Shown: positions 43,480 to 55,129 of the stretch, piece by piece
Numbering within the stretch: the first letter of the stretch is position 1
How the letters are laid out: the number at the start of each line of letters is the position of its first letter
Origin: Ooceraea biroi
Lineage: Eukaryota; Arthropoda; Insecta; Hymenoptera; Formicidae
DNA: 64,000 nucleotides
Reading direction: 5' to 3'
Assembly: GCF_003672135.1 (NCBI RefSeq)
Contig: NC_039517.1
Span: 10,936,601 to 11,000,600, forward strand
Notes under the pieces: generated by a model
Seen by the model: the letters and a program-made list of their open reading frames with translations, nothing else
Databases searched by the model: none
Told to the model about the DNA's origin: nothing
Position numbers and translations under genes: made by a program

Positions 43480-43680
43480 TCGTTCGTTCCACGTTCTTAA
43501 AACGTGCGTTCGCGTTCGTTCCACGTTCGGTACACGTTCAAACACGTTCTATACACGTTCGATACACGTTCGGTACACGTTCTTGACCCGTTCGATACAC
43601 GTTCTTAAAACGTGCGTTCTCGTTCGGTACACGTTCTTGACCCGTTCGTTCCACGTTCTTAAAACGTGCTTATATTTAAA
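43480..43680. repeat. ACACGTTC-type tandem array
   Basis: Irregular 10-15-bp units such as CGTTCGGTACACGTTCTTGA. It is placed between Polinton genes like the CCGTTC array at 30303-30545. Confidence 0.75.
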
Positions 43681-43765
43681 TTTTCCAACTTTTATTATTA
43701 TTTTTCACAAACATATAAAAAAAATATATATATATATAAAGTTGGAAAATTTAAATATATATATA
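43674..43765. repeat. AT-rich hairpin
   Basis: ATTTAAATTTTCCAACTTT and its inverse AAAGTTGGAAAATTTAAAT flank a (TA)n loop; (ATATAA)n follows to 43790. It could be the tip of a MITE. Confidence 0.6.
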
Positions 43766-43868
43766 AATATATATATAAATATATATATAACTGTACGATA
43801 GTATATTGATACATTATGTGATAATATATGGAATACAATAACTCTTTATTATCCTTATCCTACATATT

Positions 43869-46839
43869 TTACAACGGTATCTGGAAATGTCTCCACGGTA
43901 GCGTATCGGTCGTATCGGGTACGACGTAGCGCTTATCGTCATACGGACTCAGAGCGATTTTCGTCTCGCTAACGGTGTACACATTATGCAGTTTCGATGT
44001 TATACGGGATTGATCTCGAGTCATTTCTATGTGATCATTCAAACACTGCATGTAATCATCGAACACTATCGTTCGCGTGACTACGTTACTCTTTCGCTTT
44101 CTTCGTATCTTTTTTACCGTCTACTTTCAAAGCGTACATTTTCGCTCTGAGCCCCACGAATTCCGTCATGATCGCGCCGTTGTTCTCATCTTTCATTAAA
44201 TCTGGTACCTTTTTATTTGCGAGCGGTATTCCGTATACGTTGTCGGATGCGTAATCGCTTGTATCAAATCGTGCAATGTCGCGTTTCATTTACTCGTACA
44301 CGTCCTCGCACTCGATATGATAAATCAAACTATCGGTATCCGTGTACGTAACCTTACACTTCTCGCGATAAAGGGGTAACATGTACTCGTGGTGAAACTC
44401 GTACAAACAGACCTTGGATATGTCGAGGATGCACATACCTACGTAGATCGGTTTATTGAACTTCACCTCGAGCTTACGCATCTCGATCGCGACCAGGTTT
44501 TCCGAAAAGACGCTGCGACTGTGGAAATTCGGTTTCGCGATCATTGCCTCCGCGCCGTATGGTCCGTTCCATTTCGTTAACAGTTTAACATCCACGTGAT
44601 TGCGCACGTTCTCTATGATTTTACCGAATACTACGTTGTTCATTAGTTTGTACAAATTTTTCTCGAAATCATTTTTCGCTGCCGTTCTAAATCGCGTATT
44701 TAGTTCGATGTAATCGCAGAGCCATGGAGATTGCGCGAATTTTAATACGCGGTGTATTTTTGTGACGCGAAGACCGTTACGCGTACACTGCTGCAGATTG
44801 CGATAATGAATGACGTACCGCTTCTTATCGTACACAGTTGCGAGCAGCTTATCCTGCCGTTTACCCGGCGGCTTATCGCGCGTTGGGCAGAACGGATGGT
44901 TGACGTGCGCGTCGTGCAGCTGTTGCGGATACTCGAGATCGACTTCGAGAATGTATCCCTTTGGTGAATCCGGAGCGATCATGTTCACGTCGAAATTGGA
45001 AGTGTCATCGACCCATCGCAATTCGGCATAGGGCAGTGGTTGACACATTGCCCAACCGTACAAGTTATTAACGTCGTAATACATGAGATACGACGGAAGT
45101 TTCGATGGGTCGTACGACTGCATGTACTTGTTGTTGGCTTGCGCGTACCTGTTCGAACATTGGCTCAGGCCGCCGCGTATACCGCGTTCTATGTACATGA
45201 CCATATCGATATCGGTAAGAAGTTCGAAGTTTATACGCGTATGCTTGAGCATCGCGTCCCACGTAAAACCGGGCAGAGTGTAATAATACGCGGGATCGAG
45301 ACCGTAACTATTGATGCAGCTATCGCGGAAATTTTCGAATACGTCGGCCAATAACAAGACATCCGTTTTCAAGTACAAATCGCTGTACTCGCCGAGCGTT
45401 CGAATGACGAACCGCTGCCAGATGTTCTCGGCGTGCGCGTAATCGCTCTCGGATACCGTATCACCGGTCAGAGAACTATAGAACGATTCGCGCGGCGGTA
45501 GGCGAGTATCCTCTAATTTTTCGGCACAATCCACGTACTCGTAAGGGAACATGCCCTTTCGCGTAAGTAAACCAAAGTCGTCAGCCGACAATTTTGCAAA
45601 TTCGAATCGTACGATTCGGAGTTTATCGTTATTTAAATAAGATGACAGTTTATCGAGACTGCTGCTTAGGAATTTTAATGAATCGATGAACCGCAATTGC
45701 ATGTGGTTATGCTATGGTGTTTTATTGTCATCGAACCCGTAAACGTGTTTCGTGAACGAAATGTACTTTTCTTTATTAATCGGCAATACATCGACATTGC
45801 CCTTGAAATTGCTAGCCAGTTCTTTGACAATGAAATGCGCGTCGTAGCCGGATAAATTATGGAACACTATCGGAATAGTATGCGAATCTCTGTAATTTAG
45901 GTTACAATTCGCGTGCGCGGGACCTCTGTACCGACCGGTCAGGTGGCAATGATCACGAACCCGCGTGTCGTCCGGCGCGAACGGTTTCTTGCAGATATGA
46001 CACTGCGTCGCGCTATCGAATTTTTCGCGCTCGTCTCAAGTTAATTCTACCATGAGGACATTTCTCGACAAAGTCGCTTTCACTCGATACGCTAAATTTC
46101 TTAATTCTTCGACGAACCATGCTATACAATCGGTATCGCGACGGGATCGGTACCCGGATAGCGAGTCATCGTAGGAGCACCGCACGTAATACCCGATGCT
46201 GAATACCCGGTGACGCTGGTACAGCTTCGGGTCGTCCTCCTCCTCGGTCTTCTGCAGGATGCACTCCAGATCGGCGTACACCACGAACGGCATTCGCTCC
46301 TTCCTGTTGTAGTTGGTGAAACTTAGCCACTTGTCCTCTTCGTTGGGTAAGACGATGGCGCATTCGTTCATCTTGTTGCAATCCACGGAGTGGGCCTCCA
46401 ATCTCTCATTAGTGTAGAAGTAGTGTAGACATCTGCAAGAATAAAAGAAAGTACCTATTAATTCCTGACATTGCATACGTATTTATTCATTATATACAGG
46501 TATACTAACGCTACTTACCGATTACAAATGTATATTTGCCCATTCTTCTTATTTATCTGGGAGCTCACCAAGCGGGACAGATTCTTGATGCACGCGAAAT
46601 GTCCCACGTTGTTGTCCTGCGCATCTTGCACGTACAGCAGATTCGCGTGCTTATCCATCTTCTCATCGGTGAGTCGTATCGGTACGATCGTGAGTTGTTC
46701 CTCTTCTTTCTTCTTCTTCTGGATGCCATACACGTTTATGGAGATGTCGTTCAGACGTTCGAACTTCACAATGTTCTTCAGCGTTCCGTGTTTCTTTCCG
46801 CAGGATTAAGAGCGGCGACCACTGACCACGCGGTGCGGT
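43869..46839 (-). pseudogene. Polinton DNA polymerase B, copy C1
   Basis: Best-preserved polymerase copy. From the head-to-head junction at 46839 the N-terminal exon runs to the intron at 46433-46518. It resumes RCLHYFYTNERLEAHSVDC, with PFVVYADLEC (exonuclease Asp/Glu), CHICKKPFAPDDTRV and DHCHLTGRYRGPAHANC (Cys/His metal-binding, endonuclease VII-like). FHNLSGYDAHFIVKEL is exonuclease motif II. A 470-codon open stretch (45702-44290) has motif A DVNNLYGWAM, motif B KNLYKLMNNVVFGK and motif C YTDTDSLIY. It is dead through stops at 46036, 45712 and 44290 and a frameshift near 44090. The C-terminus ends DTLPWRHFQIPL. Confidence 0.88.
46433..46518 (-). other. Spliceosomal intron in polymerase copy C1, 86 bp
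   Basis: Minus strand: donor TAATCG|GTAAGTAGCG, acceptor TTTATTCTTGCAG|ATGTC. Same position as in copies A and C2. Confidence 0.75.
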
Positions 46840-48166
46840 GATTAATGAAGACTACATCGACCCGCGACGATTCTTGGAGAACGCCCGTGATGTAGTGTTA
46901 GATGATGTGCGAAATACTATTGACAGATACAACAATGTCAAAGTGAACACCGTGTTCAACGGCGAGTTCGTGGCGGGTGAGAAGACCACCAATAAGAGTA
47001 TAAACACGAAAAATCGTGAACTCTCTCGCACGTCCGATCTACAAGAATGATTCGCGCATTACGTGATCGAGCCCACTCTGGCGTCTCTCGAGGAGTTCCA
47101 GGAGCGCGATAGTGGGTGGGCATTGTCGCGTATATTGAACTTAACCATCAACGTTAACAAATACAATCCCTTGCACGCAAGGTGTTACATCAAAGTGCCG
47201 CGTGAGATCATGACGAAGAGGGTCGTCATCAACGTGCAATCGACGGACAATGCGTGCTTCGCGTGGTCAGTGGTCGCCGCTCTTTATCCAGCGGATAGAA
47301 ACGCGGAACGCGAATCTTCCTATCCGCACTACACAACGGTACTGAATCTCCAGGACATAGAGTTTCCAGTGTCGATGAAGCAAATAAAAAAATTTTTACT
47401 TCTGAACGACATCTCCATAAACGTATATACTATCCAAGAGAAGAAGAAGAAAGAGGAAAAACTCATGATCGTACCGATACGACTCGCCGATGAAAAGATG
47501 GAGAAGCATGTAAATTTACTGTACATGCAGGATCCGTATGGCAACATGGAACATTTCGCGTACATCAGGAACCTGTCCCGGCTGGTGGACACCCAACTTA
47601 GCAGCAATAAACGGAAAAAATACATTAGTGATCGGTAAGTAGCGTTATTATATGTACCTTTATATAATGAATAAATACTTAAACATTACTAGAAATTAAC
47701 AAATTCTTTCTTTTTATTGTTGCAGATGTCTGCACTACTTTTCCTCAAACGAGAGATTGAAGGCCCATTCCGTGGATTGCAACAAGATGAACAAGTGCGC
47801 CATCGTTTTACCCGACGAAGACAACAAGTGGTTGAATTTCACGAGTCACAACAGAAAGGAGCGAATACCGTTCGTTGTGCACGCCGATTGGGAATGCATC
47901 CTGCAGAAGACGAATGACTATCCGAAACTATACCAGCATCAAGCATGTAGCATCGAGTAGTATGTGCGATGTTCATACGATGCGTCATTATCAGGATACC
48001 GATCTCGTCGCGATATCGATTGTATAGCATAGTGTATCGAAGAACTGCGAAATTTAGCATTCCGCGTGAAAGCGATTTTGTCGAGAAATATCCCCATGGT
48101 AGATTTAACGCGAGACGAATGCGAAAAATTTAATAGCGCGATAAACTCATATACGACAGAGTCCGG
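46840..48166 (+). pseudogene. Polinton DNA polymerase B, copy C2 (N-terminal third)
   Basis: The plus-strand frame begins in mid-gene (VINEDYIDPRRFLENA) at the junction with C1. It continues through FQERDSGWALSRILNLTIN and ACFAWSVVAALYPADR to the intron at 47635-47725, then RCLHYFSSNERLKAHSVDC and PFVVHADWEC. Here the exonuclease motif reads HADWE instead of YADLE, a catalytic-region change. It has stops at 47048 and 47958 and ends in FNSAI near 48140 where another repeat starts. No polymerase motifs remain. Confidence 0.85.
47635..47725 (+). other. Spliceosomal intron in polymerase copy C2, 91 bp
   Basis: Donor GATCG|GTAAGTAGCG, acceptor TTTTATTGTTGCAG|ATGTC. The donor flank is almost identical to that of C1. 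Confidence 0.75.
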
Positions 48167-49159
48167 CAAAAGTATGGAAACTCCTAAATTTTACGAAGAG
48201 TATGCATTTTAGAGAAAATTGCTTCAGACAAAAGTTGTATGGTTTCAAATAGCGCATTACACAGCAATATCAGTATGACCTTGAACAGTGTTGTCAAGGT
48301 CACATGAAAGTCATCTTCAATTTCTTAAATAGAAATCCCCATTTTTTATTGCATATTCTTGTAGCTTATCTCGAGAGCTTTCCAAAATACTATAATATAG
48401 CCTTTTTTCATGAAGTACTTTTCGAGTTATAAAGCTTGAAAGTTACGGTATCGTGGGTTTGATTGTTTTATGCGCTGTACACACGTTGACACTTTTGTGT
48501 CTAGATCGAGTGTATACATTGAGTGTCGACGTGTGTACATCGCTTGAGATCGTGTTGCTAAAGAAAATTGCAGTGTCTCAATTGTTTCTGCAATTCACGT
48601 ATGGACACATTCAAACGAGTATTGCATGGCGCTCTAGTGTATTTCCAATCAGACGGAAATTTTTAGCAAGTGTCGCGATAATGTCGAAGTTTAACTGAAC
48701 CTAAGTAAAAACAAAACTTATAATTTCCCTCTTGGAAGGGCTCCCGAACCTATAGGACGTCTCGCAGGCTGATTATAAAAATCGTTCAAATCGTACAGCT
48801 TCAATTGAACAACTCGCGCAGCAATTTAATACTGATTCTGGAGAAATCATCTCTCTTTTTTTCACTCACTCCTTCATCTATAATTTTCTTTTTCGTCTTC
48901 TATGTTTTCTTTTTATCACGATACAAGCGATTACCACAGCAGCGAACATACGTTCTTCCATATTGACTGATTTAAATCGACTCCCAATCTAGCCGAAATG
49001 TAGAGAAGTGTAGACAGACGCGATACATTTTGCCGATATCTAGACCCGACATAAGTGTATGACACTACTCTATCTTCAAAAATTACAATACGTATGGACG
49101 GTAATGACACTGATCTAGACATAAGTGTCCGCTCTAGGTGTCATTGTGTATACGCGCTA
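48167..49159. repeat. Non-coding end of the split DDE transposon, with an inner inverted repeat
   Basis: Begins near GTCCGGCAAAAGTATGGAAA, which looks like a transposon terminus. 48467-49160 has loosely inverted ends (ATGCGCTGTACACACG and CGCGCTATTA region) and inner boxes with GTGTCTAGATC / GATCTAGACATAAGTGT, so a MITE may sit just behind the transposase stop. Boundaries are tentative. Confidence 0.4.
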
Positions 49160-50630
49160 TTAGAGTACATTTTGAAAGTGGCTTCCATTGACTTCCTGAC
49201 AGTATGCCAATCTTTGATAGAACGCAGAAATAGCTCTACGATTATATTCAGCAGGTATTAAAGCTGTTTCATCCCTTATCCACTGCCTCAATTCTTGGAT
49301 GCTTTGAGGTTTTGTTTCGTAAACCTTACTCGTCAGGTAACCCCAAAAGTAATAATCAAGAGAACTTAGATCTGATGACCGAGGTGGCCAATCTTCTCCT
49401 TCCTCATTTTGGTTCCTTCTTCTTTCTATCTACCTTCGTGGGAAAACCTCATTTAAAATTCGACGTGGTCCTGCACCAAAATGAGGCGGAGCTCCATCAT
49501 GTTGAAACCATATTTGCTCGAAGTTATTCGGAAAAATATTTTGTATGGCTGGAATTATTTGATCTACAAGTAATCCCTCGTACATTTGAGCATTAAGATT
49601 TCCCTAAAAAACACGGCCGTATCAAATAAGTATCTATCATGCCACACCATACATTTACTTTTTGTAGGTATTGCGTGTGAGTTTCCCACATCCAATTTGG
49701 ATTTTCATCTGACCAGAAGCGAACATTTTGATTATTAACCTCTCCTGTCAACGTAAAGGTTGCCTCGTCTGTGAAAACAAGGTGATAAAGAAAGAACAAG
49801 TTGTTGGCATGCAGTTAATAAATTTATCCGACCATCAGATATTGCCAGTGTATCGCGATTTAAAATATGGATTTGAATTTAGAACTTCTGGCGAATAAAA
49901 GATTTTCTATATTTGTTATTGAGATACACCGCGCGTTCGAAAAGGTGTTTATATGGTTTGTTGCGGAGAGTATCATCACATGCCCCAAGTGGTCGAGATG
50001 GTGATGGCGATGTCCCTGGCGTGGGGTGATATTTTTCGCAATGAATATTATTAATTAATTTGTTTCTTACTGATTAATATATTCGTTCTGGAATAGGAAA
50101 TCGCTGCGTTTTTAAAACTAACGAATTTGTTGGCGCGTAGTTGAAAATAGGGGTTCCTAGAGCGAGAACAATTACTGCATCTTAGTCTAACAATTTGTTG
50201 GCATACAGTTAATAAATTTATCCAACCATCCGATATTGCCAGTGTATCGCGATTTAAAATGTGGATTTTAATTGATAAAGAAAGTGGGGCGAGGCATCTA
50301 TTAGCTCCATCTTTCTTGCACAAAAACGCAAACGAAGCTCATTATCTCCATCTTGCAACTCTTGAACATACTACAGTTTGTATGGATGTAATTTATTTTT
50401 TCTTATAATTCTGTGGATGGACCTGCGAGCAATGTCGTGAATTTAAGCTGCTCTACTAAGAGACATAGGGGGATTTTCAATAAAACTCTGCAGAACATCA
50501 AGTTGTTTATTCTCATTACTTGCAGATAATGACCTGCCTGATCTAGAGTGATTATTTACACTACCAGTTTCTTGAAAACGCTGTATTGTTTTCGAAACAG
50601 TGGATTTATTAATTTGATTCGGAAAAGTCT
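49160..50630 (-). pseudogene. Tc1/mariner-type (DUF4817/DDE_3) transposase, main part
   Basis: Minus-strand remnant. From 50630: FPNQINKSTVSKTIQRFQET, GSVNNHSRSGRSLS and NKQLDVLQSFIENPPMSLSR form the HTH region. The catalytic half includes VFTDEATFTLTGEVNNQNVR (first Asp), IWFQHDGAPPHF (second Asp), RSSDLSSLDYYFWGYL (last block) and the end SHFQNVL-stop (49160). Between them a 65-bp direct duplication (49803-49868, 50202-50266) and frameshifts break the gene. The first about 33 codons lie at 55726-55824 beyond a 5.1-kb LTR insertion. Confidence 0.82.
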
Positions 50631-51697
50631 CATTTGTTACGTCCAGAGCTCCGTGAGCTCGAGGAAGGGTGCAACCAGACGCCTCTCGAGGTACGTAGAC
50701 ACAACCGCAGTACCTCGTGTGTTCGAGCCGACCGATACGCTTCGATTTTCGGGTCAACGACCAAAGTCGATTTTACCCTACTATTCGAAACGGTCACTCG
50801 ATTTTCAGATCAACGACCAAAGTCGATTTTACCCTATTATTCGAGACGGTCGACTCGATGGTCCTGTTTAGGTAAGGGAATTGAATCCCTATTACCAAGG
50901 ATAGGACCTGTACGATCTGTCAAGGAAAGGAAGTGAAACGAGGGTAGTTAAAATGTATAAAATTTGGTTTTGCTTATAAAAACATTAATTTTGATATATT
51001 CGGTCTAAAGGTTACAATAAACGGAGATAATTAAATTCTATTGATGTTTTAATTTTTGAAAATACAAATTTATTCATGCTTGCGCAACTACAAGTTTGAC
51101 TAATTTATAAGATCAAACAAAAAAATTTACAATAGTTCTGTTACGTCCAGAGCTCCGTGAGCTCGAAGGAAGGGCGCAACAGGACGCCTCTCGTATCTTG
51201 TGGCGGTCAGGCCCCAAAACACGAGTCGGACTGACTGACCACTTGCTCCGGCTTAAAGGTCAACGACCACGGAGGTCGATTTTACCGTAGGCCCTGGAAC
51301 GGTCTGTCCGTTGGTCCCTTTTTAGGTCAGGGAAACTGAATCCCTTTTACCTGGGATAGGAGCCGTACGATCTGGGAAGGCGGAGACGAATAGAGGGAAT
51401 TAAAATGAATAATACATCGGTGCCTAGTTAACTAATAAACATTTTATTCTAAAGAAAACCAAGTATGTCTAAAACATATTTGGTTAAAAGAAATTTAAAG
51501 TGCATGTGTTGTTTTGTGTCTATAAAATGTGTAAATTGAAAATGTAGTTTACTCGGAAATTATAATTAATTACAAATTGAAAACTAAACATAAGCGGAAA
51601 TTAAACGCTTTACTTCCTAGATCAATTTTCCAAACTGAGTCTATTTAAAAAAAAAAACAAAAACTAAAGGAGAACAACTTAACCAATAAAGTAATAT

Positions 51698-52983
51698 TGG
51701 GTTGGCCAAAAAGTAATTGCGTTTTTTTTTATATAAATAAAAGGCGAATTTTTCATGGGAAACAAAAACTTTATTAAACAATATATTGTCCATTTTGTTT
51801 GATTATCTTTTGCCATTTTTCAGGCAACTTCAAGATTCCGCGCTCAAAAAAGTTCTTATCTTTTTCAGCAAAAAACAATTCCAACAACGATTTGATATCC
51901 TCATCAGCAGTAAAGGTTTTACCATTCAAGGCGTTTTGCAAAGAACGAAACAAATGGTAATCTGATGGTGCCAGGTCTGGCGAATATGGTGGATGTGGTA
52001 ACACATCCCATCCAAGCTGCAACAATTTTTCACAAGTGACCAAACTTGTACGTGGTCTAGCGTTATCATGGTGAAACACAACACCTTTGCGATTCACCAA
52101 TTCTCGACGTTTCTGTTTGATGGCATCATTTAATTTATCCAGTTGACGACAGTATACGTCTGAATTAATAGTTTGATTCCTTGCAAGCAGCTCAAAATAC
52201 ACAATACCTTTAAAGTCCCACCAGACTGACAGCATAATCTTTCTTTGGTGAATATCTGCTTTTCAAGTGCTTTGAGCAGGTTCATCACGCTTGCTCCACG
52301 ATCTTTTCGTTTGACGTTGTTGTAGACGATCCATTTCTCGTCGCCTGTTATCATACGTTTCAAAAATCGATCATTTTCCTCACGTTTCAAAAGAGAATCG
52401 CAGATGTCAATACGCTTAATGAGATGAATTTCTTTGAGCTCATATGGTACCCAAATATCGAGCTTACTAATGTATCCAAGTCGTTTTAAATGGTTTTCAA
52501 CACTCGATTTCGATATGTTAAGATTCTCAGCAATCTCTCGTGTCGTTAAACGCCGATTGGAATCGATCAGTGCCTTTATTTTGTCATCATCAATTTCGAT
52601 TGGCCTTCCTGAGCGTGGTGCATCTTTCACATTAAAATCTCCAGATCGAAATTTAGTAAACCAATTTTGACACTGCCGCAGTTGTAAAGCATCTTCGCCA
52701 TATACATGGCATAACTTTTTATGAGCGTGCACAGCGTTTTTCCCTTTTTGGAAGTAATAAAACAAAATATGACGAAAATGTTCTTTTTGATTTTCCATTT
52801 TGAAATCGACGGCAAACAAACAATTGTTAACGAAATCGTGTACTTTCTTTTTCTAAAACAAGCTTGAACTGTGAGTTGTTAACCTACATAATGAATTTGC
52901 GGTTTAGAATGAAGTTAGTTACATTTCAAGACATGTATGTCCATCTATTGGAAAAAAACGCAATTACTTTTTGGCCAACCCAA
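51698..52983 (-). mobile_element. Mariner element A2, near-identical to A1
   Basis: TTGGGTTGGCCAAAAAGTAA and its inverse TTACTTTTTGGCCAACCCAA, flanked by TA (51696-51697 and 52984-52985). The TIRs are better preserved than in A1. It sits inside solo LTR 4, so it is younger than that insertion. Confidence 0.95.
51774..52798 (-). pseudogene. Mariner A2 transposase, frameshift plus stop
   Basis: ATG at 52796-52798. Same domains as A1: HTH region (APRSGRPIEIDDDKI, REIAENLNISKSSVEN), WVPYEL linker, GDEKWIVYNN, VVFHHDNARPRTS and YSPDLAPSDYHLF. One T is missing near 52303-52307 relative to A1 (frameshift). TGA lies at 52263-52265, the same codon as in A1. Few other differences are seen, so the two copies are recent relatives. 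Confidence 0.93.
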
Positions 52984-54134
52984 TATATAAATGAAAATTA
53001 CGGCGACTGATCTATTTCTAAAATCTATTTCTATATTAACACTAATCATTACTTGAACAAACAAAAGGAAGAGAAGACAAAGAGTAAAGAAAGAAAAGGA
53101 GTGACAGCTAAAGGAAAACGCTCACTTGTTTGCAGATGTAGGCTGAAACTTGAAAAAAAAATCCGTTTGTGCCAATGAACTGCCGTCGGGTGGATGGTGT
53201 AGCGCACGTCGAGTTGGTTGGGTGATATGTAACTCGCGCACCAAAGTTAGTGTTCACGGACCGGCACTTGACTTCACAAAACTATTGAAGAACAATTGTG
53301 TCGTTCGCGAAGGCTGACAAGGCACGTTCACTAAGGCTGACAAGGTACGTTCGCTAAGGCTGACAAGGTACGTTCGTGGTCACGGACAGAATGAAAAAGC
53401 TGCCCTCCGGAGTGGTCATCACCTTTTATACGATAGGGATGACGTGGAAAAGAGGCAGCTTTTCCGGGAACTGCGTTTTCAGGAAACCACCTTTCGAGAG
53501 CCGTTAGTTAATTTAATTGCAAATATGATCGGTTGGTCTATGAGGCGATAAACCGTCCACAGATGGTTTCTTTTTAAGCCGGAAATACCGGTACGTGTGT
53601 GGCCGGACTCGCGGTTCCTGTGAGGTATCTACCCGGGGAATGATCCGGCACAGCTGTATCATTTTCTCTTCCAGGAAGAGTGATACACCGCGAGCCTACA
53701 GTCATGCGCGACCGAATTTGTTGCTTGGTTTTTTATAAATTGATCAGTAAGACCAAAGGGTTCGATATCCGGATCTAATATCGCGCCTGCCCGGACACGT
53801 GCGTCACAACCCGCGGTTCTTGTGAGGGTATTTCCTCGGATCCGACACAGCTGTGTCATCATTTCTTCTAATCCCTCACTGGGCCCCTATTGATCGCACG
53901 CGACTGGCTCGCCGCGTCGCCTCATTGACCGACAATTAAAAAATATCGCTAATTTCCTTGGAAGCAAGGAACTGTGCAGTCTCTGGACGTAACAGTTCTA
54001 ATTTGAGGAATAATACATTTCCGAACATCGTTGGTATTAATACATATATATATAACATAAATTAAAGTAACGGATATATAACTATAATTTTGAAACACAT
54101 AATGGAGTTAGAAAATATTTTTCGTCTATATAAT

Positions 54135-54830
54135 TTAATTTTCCAAATTAAACTCGCATAGGAACTCTTGGATGTAGGACGCGGGGATCAAGACAGGGTG
54201 GACGCGGTGGTGAGTAATGAAAGGGATATAGGTATTGGGCCCAGCGTAGTTGAGCACTTCCCTGAAGACAGGTATATCAATTAGCCCTGGACCGCAGATA
54301 ACGGTGCGAGGCGGAAGGGGAAAAGAGTAGGTGGGGAAAAGATTGAGAAAATACTCGAGGACCAGCTGAGAAGCTCCCTGGGCAAATTCCCTGAGGATTG
54401 CAATAGAAGGAATAGGAAGCCCAACAAATTCGGAATTTTCAGGGACTGGAGGTAGAGGGGGAAGGGGTGGCCCTCGACTGATTCCTGGAGGGGAGGTAGG
54501 GATGGTCGAAACTATAAACTGATCGAGTTCTCCGGAGGGAATTGGTGAGAACCACCGTGGGGATAGTTCCGAAAGGGAAAGAGGGAAGACACTGGGGGTG
54601 GAGGGTGGATTCCCGATGATACTCGACAGTGTCGGAATTTCTATTGAGAGGGGTGAGTAACGGTCGTTACTATCGCTAATTTTTCCCTGTTCTTCGGTTG
54701 TTGCTGGTTCAGGGAAGGGTGTCCTTTTCGCGATTGACGGTAATTCAACCGGTGATGATTCCAGGAGAGGGCATCGACTACGATCGCGATTTTCGTAGGC
54801 CACTTGAATAGGAAAACGGATTGAACCTTG
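54135..54830 (-). CDS. Proline-rich ORF inside LTR 3, no ATG
   Basis: Stop-free frame of about 232 codons ending NLEN-stop at 54135. It follows a candidate intron (54831-54891: donor GACA|GTAAGTCC, acceptor ATATTCGAG|CAAGG, 61 bp). The N-terminal two thirds are Pro/Ser-rich (PPSTPSVFPLSLSELSPRWF, RGPPLPPLPPVPEN) and probably disordered. The C-terminal part looks more folded (EFAQGASQLVLEYFLNLF, then YIQEFLCEF). No methionine occurs anywhere in the frame and none in the exon upstream, so translation would need splicing from elsewhere or non-AUG start. Function unknown. Solo LTR 1 carries an ORF of similar layout. Confidence 0.4.
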   Translation of the reverse strand, partial: QGSIRFPIQVAYENRDRSRCPLLESSPVELPSIAKRTPFPEPATTEEQGKISDSNDRYSPLSIEIPTLSSIIGNPPSTPSVFPLSLSELSPRWFSPIPSGELDQFIVSTIPTSPPGISRGPPLPPLPPVPENSEFVGLPIPSIAILREFAQGASQLVLEYFLNLFPTYSFPLPPRTVICGPGLIDIPVFREVLNYAGPNTYIPFITHHRVHPVLIPASYIQEFLCEFNLEN

Positions 54831-55121
54831 CTCGAATATCACGAAACGGTAGAAAGGGAAGAAAATTTAGATTTTTATGTGCAGGACTTACTGTCTTCAA
54901 TGTAGTGCTTCGAATGGAGTTCTTCTAAGTTGGATGAGCGAGCCAATCTGACCAGAGAGTCTTCGAGTGGAGATTGACACTGATTCTATATTCTTACTCG
55001 ATGTCCCGATCACGGGAACGTAACAACGTTCTAAGTAGAAATTCTCTGACTCGACGAACAATACGAACGTATGCTGGTTGACGATCAAAAGGCGAAGAGA
55101 GCCTCTGATCAAATTGCTCCC

Positions 55122-55129
55122 TTTATATA
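55122..55129 (-). promoter_or_regulatory. LTR 3 TATA box
   Basis: TATATAAA on minus within CCCTATATAAAGGGAGC, the same context as LTR 2 at 14048. The following region up to the donor at 54891 has no ATG. Confidence 0.6.

Larger units (their letters stand above)
51139..53994 (-). mobile_element. Solo LTR 4 of TGTTACGTCCAG family, nested in LTR 3
   Basis: Minus: TGTTACGTCCAGAGACTGCA at 53994 to GAGCTCTGGACGTAACA at 51139. The 4-bp TSD GTTC is at 51135-51138 and 53995-53998. Its 5' part resembles the LTR at 55982 (shared CGCTCTTCC / GGAAGAG, ACACGTGT and CATTCCCGGGTA motifs, inverted). It contains mariner A2; without it the length is about 1.57 kb. 53330-53375 has a triplicate GGCTGACAAGG(C/T)ACGTTC. 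Confidence 0.85.

Noticed and set aside
21445..48166. Active Polinton or live virus-like element
   Set aside because: All three polymerase copies have stops or frameshifts, the integrase is split, the ATPase is truncated, and no capsid gene was recognised.
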